A stretch of DNA of 7,181 bases, from assembly GCA_021788415.1 (NCBI GenBank), contig JAJYKR010000017.1:1-7181 (forward strand), written 5' to 3'. This DNA is from an archaeon (GTDB lineage Archaea; Thermoproteota; Nitrososphaeria; Nitrososphaerales; UBA183). This document shows, in pieces, positions 1 through 5,429 of the stretch (position 1 is its first letter; each line of letters begins with the position of its first letter). Below the pieces are notes generated by a model that saw nothing but the letters and a program-made list of their open reading frames with translations, searched no databases and was not told the DNA's origin. The translations under genes were made by a program, and so were the position numbers.

Positions 1-198
1 GGTCAGGGGCAGGAGCCGCCCACCCGCGGTCGACGAGAGCTTCCTTCCTTCGCCGAGATCGTATGCCCCGGAGATGAGGTGAATGTCCGAGTGACAGACC
101 CCGGCTCCCTCCACTCTGATCAGGACCGAGCGAGGGCCCAGTGGAGGGATCCCGATGTCAGCCATCAATAGCGGCCCGCCCTCGGCGACCAGCCTCAT
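1..198 (-). CDS. Zinc-dependent alcohol dehydrogenase, N-terminal fragment (runs off left edge)
   Basis: Reading the minus strand from an ATG at 198 gives 66 codons with no stop before the window ends. The visible part is the start of the GroES-like catalytic domain of medium-chain zinc alcohol dehydrogenases. After a first strand (MRLVAEGGPLLM) comes VLIRVEGAGVCHSDIH at about residues 25-40; Cys35 matches the catalytic zinc cysteine of this family. A GRKLSSTAGGRLLPLT stretch follows, where family members lead into the GHE zinc motif, which would lie just outside. Such enzymes oxidise alcohols or reduce aldehydes with NAD(P). ATG 198 is the only usual start in the open frame, although the upstream codons still read like the family (TRAM, where relatives begin MRAV), so a non-standard start a few codons earlier is possible. 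No box A lies at -28; a weak ATTAAG sits about 50 bases upstream. It is divergent from the SRPBCC gene. The family is well supported; substrate is unknown. Confidence 0.85.
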   Translation of the reverse strand, partial: MRLVAEGGPLLMADIGIPPLGPRSVLIRVEGAGVCHSDIHLISGAYDLGEGRKLSSTAGGRLLPLT

Positions 199-286
199 CG
201 CTCTCGTCGCGCGAACCCCCCGCCAGTGCCACGGGGAGCTCTCGCTTAATCCATGCGTAAGGGAGCGCTTCCAGGGAACGGTGCTG

Positions 287-294
287 TTTTTCTA
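287..294 (+). promoter_or_regulatory. Box A-like promoter element of the SRPBCC gene
   Basis: TTTTTCTA is the only AT-rich run in this stretch and is centred about 28 bases before ATG 318. That fits an archaeal TATA box with a leaderless or nearly leaderless transcript. The match to the TTTATA consensus is modest. Confidence 0.45.
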
Positions 295-317
295 GGCGGC
301 CTCCCTTTCAGCATCCG

Positions 318-713
318 ATGCGGTTCAAAGAGTCTCTGAAGATCGAAGGGAGCCCGGCAGAAGTCTGGAAGAGGGCGTCCGTGGTCATGGACATACCGAA
401 GTACTGGCACGGGACCAGGTCCCTTGAGATCGTGGACGAGCAGCAGGGTGCGACCAGGGTGAAGGTCGGCTTCGCCTTCGGAGGCTCAGGCCGGGCGAGC
501 ATTTCGAAGGACGACGCGCGCCGAGTCCTGGAGATAGATTATCTCTCGGGACCGTTCACAGGAAGGCAACTGCTGACGGTGGGGGACGAGTCTGTCGTCG
601 CTGAATGGGACGTCAGGTTCAGAGGTGTCATCCGCCTCGTTTCGAAGTGGAACGAGGGCCACTTCAGGGCCGGGACGGCGCACGCGCTCGAAAGGCTCGT
701 AAAAGGGACCTAG
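318..713 (+). CDS. SRPBCC (START/polyketide-cyclase-like) family protein
   Basis: This 131-residue protein has the shape of the SRPBCC helix-grip fold. A first strand (MRFKESLKIEG) is followed by the SPAEVWKRASVVMDIPKYW segment at about residues 12-30, the typical PxxVW...D..p.w beginning of the family. Alternating strands run through the middle, and a long C-terminal amphipathic helix (about 110-129, KWNEGHFRAGTAHALERLV) closes the pocket. No signal peptide or membrane segment is seen, so it is probably cytosolic. Members bind hydrophobic ligands (lipids, polyketides, aromatic compounds) or act as accessory factors such as CoxG; the sequence does not say which ligand. ATG 318 is chosen because it sits directly before the first strand and 28 bases after an AT box. 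It converges on the hemerythrin gene (92-base gap) and diverges from the alcohol dehydrogenase. Slightly shorter than many relatives, but both ends of the fold are present. Confidence 0.75.
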   Translation: MRFKESLKIEGSPAEVWKRASVVMDIPKYWHGTRSLEIVDEQQGATRVKVGFAFGGSGRASISKDDARRVLEIDYLSGPFTGRQLLTVGDESVVAEWDVRFRGVIRLVSKWNEGHFRAGTAHALERLVKGT

Positions 714-805
714 ACCCCGGGGGGCCGCCGCTGAATGGGTAACAGGCGGAGGTGCCCCTGCCCAGTGCGAGAAGGTAGCCCTCTCCAAGGGGGAGTCCGA
801 GTCAG

Positions 806-1246
806 CTATCCGCCCAGTGACGACGCCCTCGGAAACACGCGGCTCTCCTCGGCCCCAGCATGTTGCTCAAAGAGCCGTTTGAGCTCGTCTTGGCTGGCTT
901 CCAATTCGACGGCTGATCTGGCGGCCAGTTCGCCCACCGTCTTCATCAGCTGATAGATCGGCCTGTGCTGCTGGAATATCCTGATCTCTTCGGCCGAGCC
1001 CTCCTTTCCGAGCAGGCGCATCAGCAGCGCAAGGATGGTGGATTCCTCGTCCGCGATGTGCTGCCTGAAGATGGGGTCCAATTTCTTCAGTTCCTCGGCG
1101 ACTCCTGCGAAGTCTCTGCGTGCTGCGGCCTGTTTGGCCTTCTCCAGCCCATCTTGCATCACCGAGTGTTCCTTCACGAGCACCTTGATGAGGTCCCCGA
1201 GGTTCATCTTCCTCGGTGCATATCTTCTCCCGGCCGTCTCGGGCAT
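806..1246 (-). CDS. Hemerythrin (HHE cation-binding) domain protein
   Basis: From ATG 1246 the product is 146 residues and is almost entirely a four-helix hemerythrin domain. All expected diiron ligands can be placed: His27 (EHS), an HxxxE pair His63/Glu67 (QHIADE), His94 (QQH), and a second HxxxE pair His129/Glu133 (QHAGAE). Such proteins bind O2, NO or other small molecules at a non-haem diiron site and act as sensors, carriers or in oxidative and nitrosative stress protection; which role applies here is not visible. There is no membrane segment. A second in-frame ATG at 1207 would give 133 residues and keep the whole domain. I prefer 1246 because the AT box at 1273-1283 is about 32 bases upstream. 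The open frame extends further back to 1453, but that part is antisense to the thioesterase and has no homology signal. Convergent with the SRPBCC gene. Confidence 0.85.
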   Translation of the reverse strand: MPETAGRRYAPRKMNLGDLIKVLVKEHSVMQDGLEKAKQAAARRDFAGVAEELKKLDPIFRQHIADEESTILALLMRLLGKEGSAEEIRIFQQHRPIYQLMKTVGELAARSAVELEASQDELKRLFEQHAGAEESRVFPRASSLGG

Positions 1247-1272
1247 ATCTGCTGAAACAGCTTCACCCTCGC

Positions 1273-1283
1273 TAATAGTTAAA
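1273..1283. promoter_or_regulatory. Shared AT-rich promoter element between divergent hemerythrin and thioesterase genes
   Basis: TAATAGTTAAA is the only AT-rich block in the 55 bases between the two genes. On the minus strand it reads TTTAACTATTA, close to an archaeal box A, and lies about 32 bases before ATG 1246. On the plus strand its centre is 24 bases before TTG 1302 and 33 before TTG 1311. One element, or two overlapping ones, probably serves both genes. Confidence 0.55.
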
Positions 1284-1301
1284 CGCACTCGAAAGTCCCC
1301 C

Positions 1302-1793
1302 TTGTCTCCGTTGAGCTTCGAGAAGCTGTTGGACGAAGCCGGGAGTTTCAAGAACCTGTTCGCTCTGGCGAAGAAGGGAGGGACTGACGTCCAGGCCGAG
1401 ATGCAGAAGGCCATGGAGTGGGACAGCGAGCTCTGGAGGACAGTCGGATACAAGGTGGTCAGGGTGGGCGACGGCGAAGCAGAGCTGAGCTTCCCCTACG
1501 GCAAGGCAATAACGAGACGGGGCGGGATCGTCCACGGGGGGATCATCATGTACACGCTGGACAACGTCTGCGGCATCGCCGTCATGACCGCAAACCCTGG
1601 CATTGACCAGGTCACCATGGAGCTGAAGGTCAACTTCCTCGAGCCGCTGAAGAAGGGGCCTTTCAGCGCTGTGGGGAGGGTGGTCAGGGCGGGGGGCACG
1701 GTGGCCGTGGCGGAGGGGGAGATAAGGGACGGTGACGGTCGCCTGTGCGCGAAGGGGATGGGAACGTGGTTCATGACCAAGAGAAGGGCCTAG
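1302..1793 (+). CDS. PaaI-type hotdog-fold acyl-CoA thioesterase
   Basis: Starting at TTG 1302 the product is 163 residues. An N-terminal helical extension (about 1-45) leads into a complete hotdog domain. The signature GGIVHGGIIMYTLDNVCG (residues 74-91) has the HGG turn at 78-80 on the central helix and Asp87 at the position of the catalytic acid in PaaI/4HBT-II enzymes. A core strand with VNFLEPLKKGPF follows, then the closing strands (GRVVRAGGTVAVAEGEI). This family hydrolyses acyl- or aryl-CoA thioesters; the substrate cannot be read off. TTG is chosen because the shared AT box lies 24 bases upstream and because the frame further upstream is antisense to the hemerythrin gene. TTG 1311 is nearly as good, and ATG 1401 would lose only the helical extension. 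The acyl-CoA dehydrogenase nearby suggests, but does not prove, acyl-CoA turnover. Confidence 0.85.
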   Translation: MSPLSFEKLLDEAGSFKNLFALAKKGGTDVQAEMQKAMEWDSELWRTVGYKVVRVGDGEAELSFPYGKAITRRGGIVHGGIIMYTLDNVCGIAVMTANPGIDQVTMELKVNFLEPLKKGPFSAVGRVVRAGGTVAVAEGEIRDGDGRLCAKGMGTWFMTKRRA

Positions 1794-2031
1794 CCGGGAG
1801 ACCCTGAAACCCAAGGGGACTGCTATGGCGCTGGCACCGTGGGCTGCCCCGCTCTAGCAACGAGTCCGCATACGACGCGCCCGAGGTAGCCCGGGAAGAT
1901 TTGCACCGCAACGCGGGAAGAGTCTCGGTCGCGACCTGGGCATGGCGAGCACCGCCCTGGAGAAGCACTTCGAAGGCTGAAGACTGGGGGCGGCCTACCC
2001 CGACCTGCATTGGGAACCGGCGCACACTGGT

Positions 2032-2050
2032 GGGATTTGGGTCAAATTCC
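2032..2050 (+). repeat. Small inverted repeat / potential hairpin
   Basis: GGGATTTG (2032-2039) can pair along all eight positions, one as a G-U wobble, with CAAATTCC (2043-2050) across a three-base loop. It lies about 70 bases before the DUF5679 start and upstream of its promoter, so it would not be in that mRNA. It could be a DNA-binding site or part of an unannotated transcript. Confidence 0.4.
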
Positions 2051-2085
2051 GCTATCATGATGGTCGAACCTGTAAGGCTTCCCCC

Positions 2086-2092
2086 ATGATAT
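2086..2092 (+). promoter_or_regulatory. Box A-like promoter of the DUF5679 gene
   Basis: ATGATAT is centred about 28 bases before ATG 2118 and sits inside a small inverted repeat, CCAT-GAT-ATGG (2084-2094). The spacing matches the other genes here and implies a leaderless mRNA. Confidence 0.5.
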
Positions 2093-2117
2093 GGCTGGCC
2101 GAGCCCACTCCAGGGCC

Positions 2118-2258
2118 ATGAAAGCCTACTGCGTGAAGGAGAAGAAGAGCAGAGACATGATCTCCCCGAAGGAAGTAAAGTTCGGGAACGGACGCCACGC
2201 TCTAAAGGGGAAGTGCGCGTCCTGCGGGATAACTCTGTTCAGGATTACCGGAAAGTAA
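2118..2258 (+). CDS. DUF5679-like mini zinc-ribbon protein (46 residues)
   Basis: ATG 2118 to TAA 2256-2258 encodes 46 residues. The protein starts MKAYCVKEKKSRDM, has a central strand-like KEVKFGNGRHALKGKC, and ends CASCGITLFRITGK. The order AYCVK - NGR.A.KG.C..CG...FRI is characteristic of the DUF5679 family, small one-domain proteins found in many archaea and some bacteria whose role is unknown, probably binding zinc and possibly nucleic acid. The C-terminal knuckle is intact (Cys34, Cys37), but the N-terminal knuckle has only Cys5: the position that would complete a CxxC pair is Glu8 (CVKE). Zinc binding may therefore use three cysteines or be lost. Length is typical of the family. It has its own promoter and is convergent with the acyl-CoA dehydrogenase; a T-run downstream may end its transcript. 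Confidence 0.8.
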   Translation: MKAYCVKEKKSRDMISPKEVKFGNGRHALKGKCASCGITLFRITGK

Positions 2259-2334
2259 TCCCCTCTCTAAGGTCCAACTCCCAGGAGGACCGTCCTAGGA
2301 GACATGTCACCGGCCCGGACCAGCGGCGGCCCCG

Positions 2335-2339
2335 TTTTT
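2335..2339 (+). terminator. Oligo-T terminator downstream of the DUF5679 gene
   Basis: A run of five T residues after GGCCCCG lies 77 bases past the DUF5679 stop and immediately before the end of the opposing acyl-CoA dehydrogenase. Archaeal RNA polymerase stops at such T-runs. It is short, so only moderately convincing. Confidence 0.4.
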
Positions 2340-3974
2340 CTACTCGTCCACCGCGTAGATCCTGCTGGCTTCGGTGAGTGACTCGGGAGGCAGTGGTTCT
2401 CCCTGGACGAACCGTCTGGCATACAGCCGGCCTGCGGTCGCGAACCTCGAGCTCCCCGCCCTGGTCGCCAGGGAGAGGAGCAGGATGGTGGCCACTCCGT
2501 TCCCGATGGCGCTCAGCATGTCTTTGCTCAAGAACTCCGCCCCCTCCCCATCGGCGGAGGAGAGGCGCGCCAGGGCCTCGGTGATCGCGTCCAGGGCCGC
2601 CGAGGCCGCATCCCCCTCGACGGTGATTTCGTCGCGGAGCCTCGCCATGTCCTCGAGCATGGGAACATGGGCGTTCTTCTTCGCTATCACCTCGAGCATG
2701 TCGAGGGCCTGGATGTTGCTCGGGCCTTCCCAGATGGGGGTTATCAGGGCCTCCCGGTGGAGGCGTTCCACAGGGAACTCCTCGAGGAACCCCAGACCTC
2801 CGTGCAGCTCCATCGCCATCTTGGTCACCTGGGCCGCCATGTCAGCCGTCGCGTTCTTTGCCACGTGCGTTAGCAGCCTCGCGTAGTGGTAGGATGCTTC
2901 GTAGGGCGGGGTCTGCTCCCAGGACCTCTGGAACTGGTCTACCGCCTTGAACGCCAGAGCCATCGTCCCCTCTACGTGGAGCTCCATCTCAAGGAGGTCG
3001 CGCTTCACCAGAGGGTGGTCGACGAGCGGCTTCCCGAAGGCGTTCCGCCGTTTCGCGTAGTAGTAAGCTTCAAGGTATGCCTTTCGAGCCACCCCCAGGG
3101 CGCCGAAGGAGTTCGCCAGGCGCGACACCATCAGGTCTTCCATGGTGTAGTAGATCCCCTTCCGCAGGTCCCCTATCAGGCTCGCCTCAGAGCCATGGAA
3201 CTCGACCTCCCCGGTGGGGACGCTGACAGTCGCGCTCTTGTCCTTGAGCCTCCTTACAAGGAAGTTCCTCCTTCCCTTCGAATCCAGCCTGGGGACCAGG
3301 AAGAGCCCCAGCCCTTTCACCCCCGGTGGCCCGCCATCCGGGCGGGCGGTGACGAGGGCGAAGTCAGCCAGGCCGGCATCGCTGGCGAAGTACTTCGTGT
3401 CGCCTTCGATCAGCCATGCGCCATCCTTCTCGACGGCCGAAGCTGTGTTGGCCCCGAGGTCGCTCCCTCCCTGGAGTTCCGTGAACCAGGTGGCGCCAAA
3501 GGTGACCTCCTCCGCCTCCCCGATCAGGCCCGGGACGAGCTTCTTCTGCTCGGCGCTCCCGTACTTGAAGAGGGCGTAGGCGGTCTGGTTGGTGACGGTC
3601 AGGATGCATGCAATGCCTGGATCTGAAATCAGGTAGATCGAGGCGAAGTGGTCGAACCAGCTCCCTCCTCTGTAGGGCGGGGCGTTCACCCTGAACTCTT
3701 TGAAGAGCCTCTTCAGGGCGTCCCGTTCCGAAGGCGCGAGCCAGACCTCGTCTACCCTTTCGCCGTTGACGCTCCACATCACGTGCTTCGGGTGCGCCGT
3801 CTTGTCCACATAGTCGGCAATCTCATAGAGTTCCTTCCCCGCAAAGGAGCCAAGCCCGGAGAACTCGGGGACCTTCCCCGTGAAGTACCGGAGGATCGTC
3901 TGGAATGGCCTGTCCACCTCGAAGTGGTTCCTTCCATACGAGTTCGAGAGGTGTCCGTAGGCGTCTCCTGGCAA
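2340..3974 (-). CDS. AidB-like acyl-CoA dehydrogenase family flavoprotein
   Basis: From TTG 3974 the product is 544 residues, about the size of E. coli AidB (541) and longer than ordinary acyl-CoA dehydrogenases (near 380). Order of parts: an AidB-type N-terminal helical region containing GERVDEVWLAPSERD (about 71-85); the middle FAD-contacting strand FTELQGGSDLG (about 164-174), the family's TE..GSD signature; the C-terminal helical domain with RRNAFGKPLVDHPLV (about 309-323) and ELHGGLGFLEEFPVERLHRE (about 389-408); and TPIWEGPSNIQALDML, where Glu416 matches the conserved active-site glutamate. It should bind FAD and oxidise an acyl-CoA or related thioester, or act like AidB, whose true substrate is unclear. 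The frame is open up to an ATG at 4049, but CTATATAG at 4006-4013 lies inside that extension, and TTG 3974 sits just after the expected transcription start. Convergent with DUF5679, divergent from the MCDC peptide. No electron-transfer flavoprotein genes are visible. Confidence 0.9.
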   Translation of the reverse strand: MPGDAYGHLSNSYGRNHFEVDRPFQTILRYFTGKVPEFSGLGSFAGKELYEIADYVDKTAHPKHVMWSVNGERVDEVWLAPSERDALKRLFKEFRVNAPPYRGGSWFDHFASIYLISDPGIACILTVTNQTAYALFKYGSAEQKKLVPGLIGEAEEVTFGATWFTELQGGSDLGANTASAVEKDGAWLIEGDTKYFASDAGLADFALVTARPDGGPPGVKGLGLFLVPRLDSKGRRNFLVRRLKDKSATVSVPTGEVEFHGSEASLIGDLRKGIYYTMEDLMVSRLANSFGALGVARKAYLEAYYYAKRRNAFGKPLVDHPLVKRDLLEMELHVEGTMALAFKAVDQFQRSWEQTPPYEASYHYARLLTHVAKNATADMAAQVTKMAMELHGGLGFLEEFPVERLHREALITPIWEGPSNIQALDMLEVIAKKNAHVPMLEDMARLRDEITVEGDAASAALDAITEALARLSSADGEGAEFLSKDMLSAIGNGVATILLLSLATRAGSSRFATAGRLYARRFVQGEPLPPESLTEASRIYAVDE

Positions 3975-4005
3975 TCCAGCTCTCCCTGGCCGCCTTCCTG
4001 CCGTT

Positions 4006-4013
4006 CTATATAG
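4006..4013 (-). promoter_or_regulatory. TATA box of the acyl-CoA dehydrogenase gene
   Basis: CTATATAG is a clear archaeal TATA box and one of the strongest in the window. Its centre is 35 bases before TTG 3974, which would leave a leader of about ten bases. Being palindromic, it does not by itself give a direction; the gene position does. Confidence 0.65.
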
Positions 4014-4057
4014 CCGGCGTCTGCTCCCCAGGCCCGCCCCTGGCTGCATTCACAACC

Positions 4058-4064
4058 CTTATCC
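4058..4064 (+). promoter_or_regulatory. Box A-like promoter of the MCDC peptide gene
   Basis: CTTATCC is centred about 29 bases before ATG 4090 in otherwise GC-rich sequence. The same spacing recurs at other starts in this window and supports real transcription of the short gene. Confidence 0.45.
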
Positions 4065-4089
4065 GTTAGGAACCGCCCAACGAGAGCCC

Positions 4090-4197
4090 ATGTGCGACTG
4101 CGAGGAATTCGCTTTCGAAGAACCGGCCGCCGCGACCGAGGAAAGCGCGCCAGAGCAGCTGGCCGTCCCTGTCCGAGTGGCGCGCCGAAAGAAGTAA
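4090..4197 (+). CDS. Small acidic peptide, 35 residues, starting MCDC (unknown function)
   Basis: ATG 4090 to TAA 4195-4197 encodes 35 residues: a cysteine pair at the very start (MCDCEEFAF), an acidic middle rich in Glu and Ala/Pro (EEPAAATEESAPEQ), and a short basic tail (VRVARRKK). I do not recognise a family. Support for it being a gene is indirect: an AT box 29 bases before the ATG, a stop 61 bases before the next start, placement in a gap between two firmly identified genes, and a composition (CxC, strong charge split) unlike random translation. The CxC could bind a metal or form a disulphide; the charge pattern suggests a disordered protein with an interaction tail. It could instead be a chance open frame. 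It is transcribed in the same direction as the MetF-like gene. Confidence 0.5.
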   Translation: MCDCEEFAFEEPAAATEESAPEQLAVPVRVARRKK

Positions 4198-4215
4198 CAG
4201 ACTCCTTCCGCCCCT

Positions 4216-4248
4216 GGCCCGGTACTGTTTTCTATCGGAGGCCGGGCC
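4216..4248 (+). repeat. GC-rich inverted repeat flanking the MetF-like promoter
   Basis: GGCCCGG (4216-4222) and CCGGGCC (4242-4248) are perfect reverse complements separated by 19 bases that contain the promoter box of the next gene. The arms are about 26 bp apart centre to centre, roughly 2.5 helical turns. It may be an operator for a dimeric regulator, or the 3' hairpin of the small MCDC transcript. Confidence 0.5.
4228..4235 (+). promoter_or_regulatory. Box A-like promoter of the MetF-like gene
   Basis: TTTTCTAT is centred about 28 bases before TTG 4259 and is the only AT-rich element in this gap. It resembles the element in front of the SRPBCC gene (TTTTTCTA). Confidence 0.55.
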
Positions 4249-4258
4249 GCACCCCCCG

Positions 4259-5104
4259 TTGTCATTCCTGAGGGTCCTCGAAGTCCTGCCTCCGCTATTC
4301 CCGTTCACCGACAAGGAGGACGGGGCGCTGGACATAGCTGCCGGGACGGAGAGGTTCACGGACGCCGTGCGCAGCGTCCGCGCCTTTGGTGACGTCTTCC
4401 TGGTGGCCAACGTCAAAGACCCTGCTCTGCTGAAGCTGGACACCGTGCAGACTGCTGCCATGCTCCGGGAGGTCCTCGGTGTCGACGCGGCGCCTGTCAT
4501 CGTCGTCCGAGACCAGAACCGACCTCGCTTCCTTTCCTCGGCCCTGGGCGGGATCTCCGCCCGGTTCAGGTGGGTGATGTTTGCCTGGGGGGACGACCTC
4601 CCCGAGTCCGCGAAGGCCTCCAACGTCAGAGACTACGCCAGCCTTGCTGCCGCCATACGCGACGCGTCCAGGATAAGGTCCCGGTCACGTTCGCCTACCA
4701 GATTCTTCGCGCCCGTGAACATAGACGCCCTGGGGTCCCCCGAGGGGGTCTCCCTGGCAGTGGGGAGGCTTCGAGCCGGGGCAGACATGCTCCTTGCCCA
4801 GCCCCCGACCACCGATGCGGAAGAGACGTTCGACAGGCACATTGCGACGGTCAGGAAGGCGGGGCTGGAGGGGAGGGTGATCCTCGGCGTGTTCCCATTC
4901 AGGGGGGTGGCCGACGTCAGACTGTATGAGAGGAAGTTCCAGTGGACCCTGCCGAAGACGCTGCACAGGGCCGCAGCGAAGGGGGAGGGGCACCTCCTGG
5001 AGACGGTGAGGGAAGTGGTCCGAAGGATGCGGTCCGAGAAGCAACCGGGGGTCTACGCGGTGACCCGCGGGGACCCCGCCGTAGCGGAAGCCCTGTTGGG
5101 CTAA
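4259..5104 (+). CDS. Methylenetetrahydrofolate reductase (MetF) family protein
   Basis: This 281-residue protein aligns by eye along its full length with MetF, an FAD-containing TIM barrel that reduces methylene- to methyl-tetrahydrofolate (or an archaeal pterin equivalent). Matching blocks: LEVLPP at 7-12, with Glu8 where MetF has the catalytic Glu of FEFFPP; APVIVVRDQNR (78-88), a core strand; WGDDLPE (110-116), corresponding to the GDLP loop whose Asp contacts the flavin; GADMLLAQPPT (174-184), with Gln181 at the position of the substrate-binding Gln; and GRVILGVFPF (205-214), matching the IIPGILPV strand. The region after LPP and the C-terminus are divergent, so pterin type and electron donor are uncertain. 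TTG 4259 is chosen because it is 28 bases after a promoter box and just before the first strand. It sits 61 bases after the MCDC peptide and 51 before a membrane protein; each has its own promoter. No methionine synthase or Wood-Ljungdahl genes are in view. Confidence 0.75.
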   Translation: MSFLRVLEVLPPLFPFTDKEDGALDIAAGTERFTDAVRSVRAFGDVFLVANVKDPALLKLDTVQTAAMLREVLGVDAAPVIVVRDQNRPRFLSSALGGISARFRWVMFAWGDDLPESAKASNVRDYASLAAAIRDASRIRSRSRSPTRFFAPVNIDALGSPEGVSLAVGRLRAGADMLLAQPPTTDAEETFDRHIATVRKAGLEGRVILGVFPFRGVADVRLYERKFQWTLPKTLHRAAAKGEGHLLETVREVVRRMRSEKQPGVYAVTRGDPAVAEALLG

Positions 5105-5120
5105 ACTCCCACCCACAAGC

Positions 5121-5128
5121 GTTATATT
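5121..5128 (+). promoter_or_regulatory. TATA box of the small membrane protein gene
   Basis: GTTATATT, preceded by the purine-rich AAGC of a possible BRE, is the clearest plus-strand archaeal promoter here. Its centre is about 31 bases before ATG 5156, predicting a leader of only a few bases. It lies just 17 bases after the MetF-like stop, so the membrane gene is probably transcribed independently. Confidence 0.7.
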
Positions 5129-5155
5129 CACTCCATTTCGTTGCCAGAGCGTTTC

Positions 5156-5428
5156 ATGGCCAACGATAGAGCTATCGGAGGCGGAATTCTCGGTGGGAGC
5201 ATCCTCGGGATCATCGTCTACGGCCTTCTGATATGGTACTGGCCGCTGGCGGTGCTGGAGATAACGGCTTTCCTGGCTGTGCTCGTCCTTCTTGCCATAC
5301 TTGCCTGGATCGGATACACCATGGCGACGACACCCCCTCCTGAGCCGATCACGGACATCCCAGAGATGGCCCCGGAGAAGCCTGCGGCAGCAGCGGGAAC
5401 AGACGAATCGAAGCCAAAGAGCCAGTAG
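5156..5428 (+). CDS. Small two-helix membrane protein with Pro/Ala-rich tail (90 residues)
   Basis: The product starts MANDRAIGGGILGG and has two hydrophobic helices, about residues 8-29 (glycine-rich, ending YGLLIWYWP) and about 32-54 (ending LAWIGYTMAT). A hydrophilic, low-complexity tail of about 35 residues follows (TTPPPEPI..., KPAAAAGTDESKPKSQ), probably cytosolic and disordered. A short loop containing a Pro joins the helices, so it likely forms a hairpin with both ends on the same side. I do not recognise a named family; no enzymatic motif is visible, and a small scaffold or subunit role is only a guess. ATG 5156 is preferred over the in-frame TTG at 5141, which lies only about 16 bases past the TATA box and so upstream of the likely transcription start. 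A hairpin begins two bases after the stop. Confidence 0.8.
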   Translation: MANDRAIGGGILGGSILGIIVYGLLIWYWPLAVLEITAFLAVLVLLAILAWIGYTMATTPPPEPITDIPEMAPEKPAAAAGTDESKPKSQ

Positions 5429-5429
5429 C

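Larger units (their letters stand above)
1794..2117. other. Non-coding gap of 324 bases before the DUF5679 gene
   Basis: No convincing gene lies here on either strand. The plus strand holds only peptides of up to about 10 codons from ATG, or frames lacking family motifs; the minus frame from about 2058 is composition-driven. Features seen are a small hairpin (2032-2050), a short palindrome ATCATGAT (2054-2061) and the promoter of the next gene. It could also contain decayed coding sequence or a small RNA, but nothing shows that directly. Confidence 0.5.

Noticed and set aside
714..805. GC-rich convergent gap with CCCCGGGG and CCGCC/GGCGG pairings
   Set aside because: Stems are short and expected at this base composition; no T-run or conserved RNA feature is visible.
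1035..1301. N-terminal extension of the thioesterase frame from ATG 1035
   Set aside because: It would be antisense to most of the hemerythrin domain and skip the AT box; the hotdog homology begins well after 1302.
1247..1453. N-terminal extension of the hemerythrin frame from ATG 1453
   Set aside because: Antisense to the thioesterase and upstream of the likely promoter; no domain signal.
1889..1978. Peptide ending in a helix-turn-helix-like stretch (LGRDLGMASTALEKHFEG)
   Set aside because: No plausible start or promoter and the upstream residues are low-quality Arg/Gly; too short to call a pseudogene.
2036..2050. tRNA T-arm-like string GGGTCAAATTCC
   Set aside because: No acceptor stem, D arm or anticodon arm can be built around it; it is better explained by the local hairpin.
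2886..3626. Plus-strand frame of 246 codons inside the acyl-CoA dehydrogenase
   Set aside because: Antisense to the conserved FAD-binding core; no motif or promoter.
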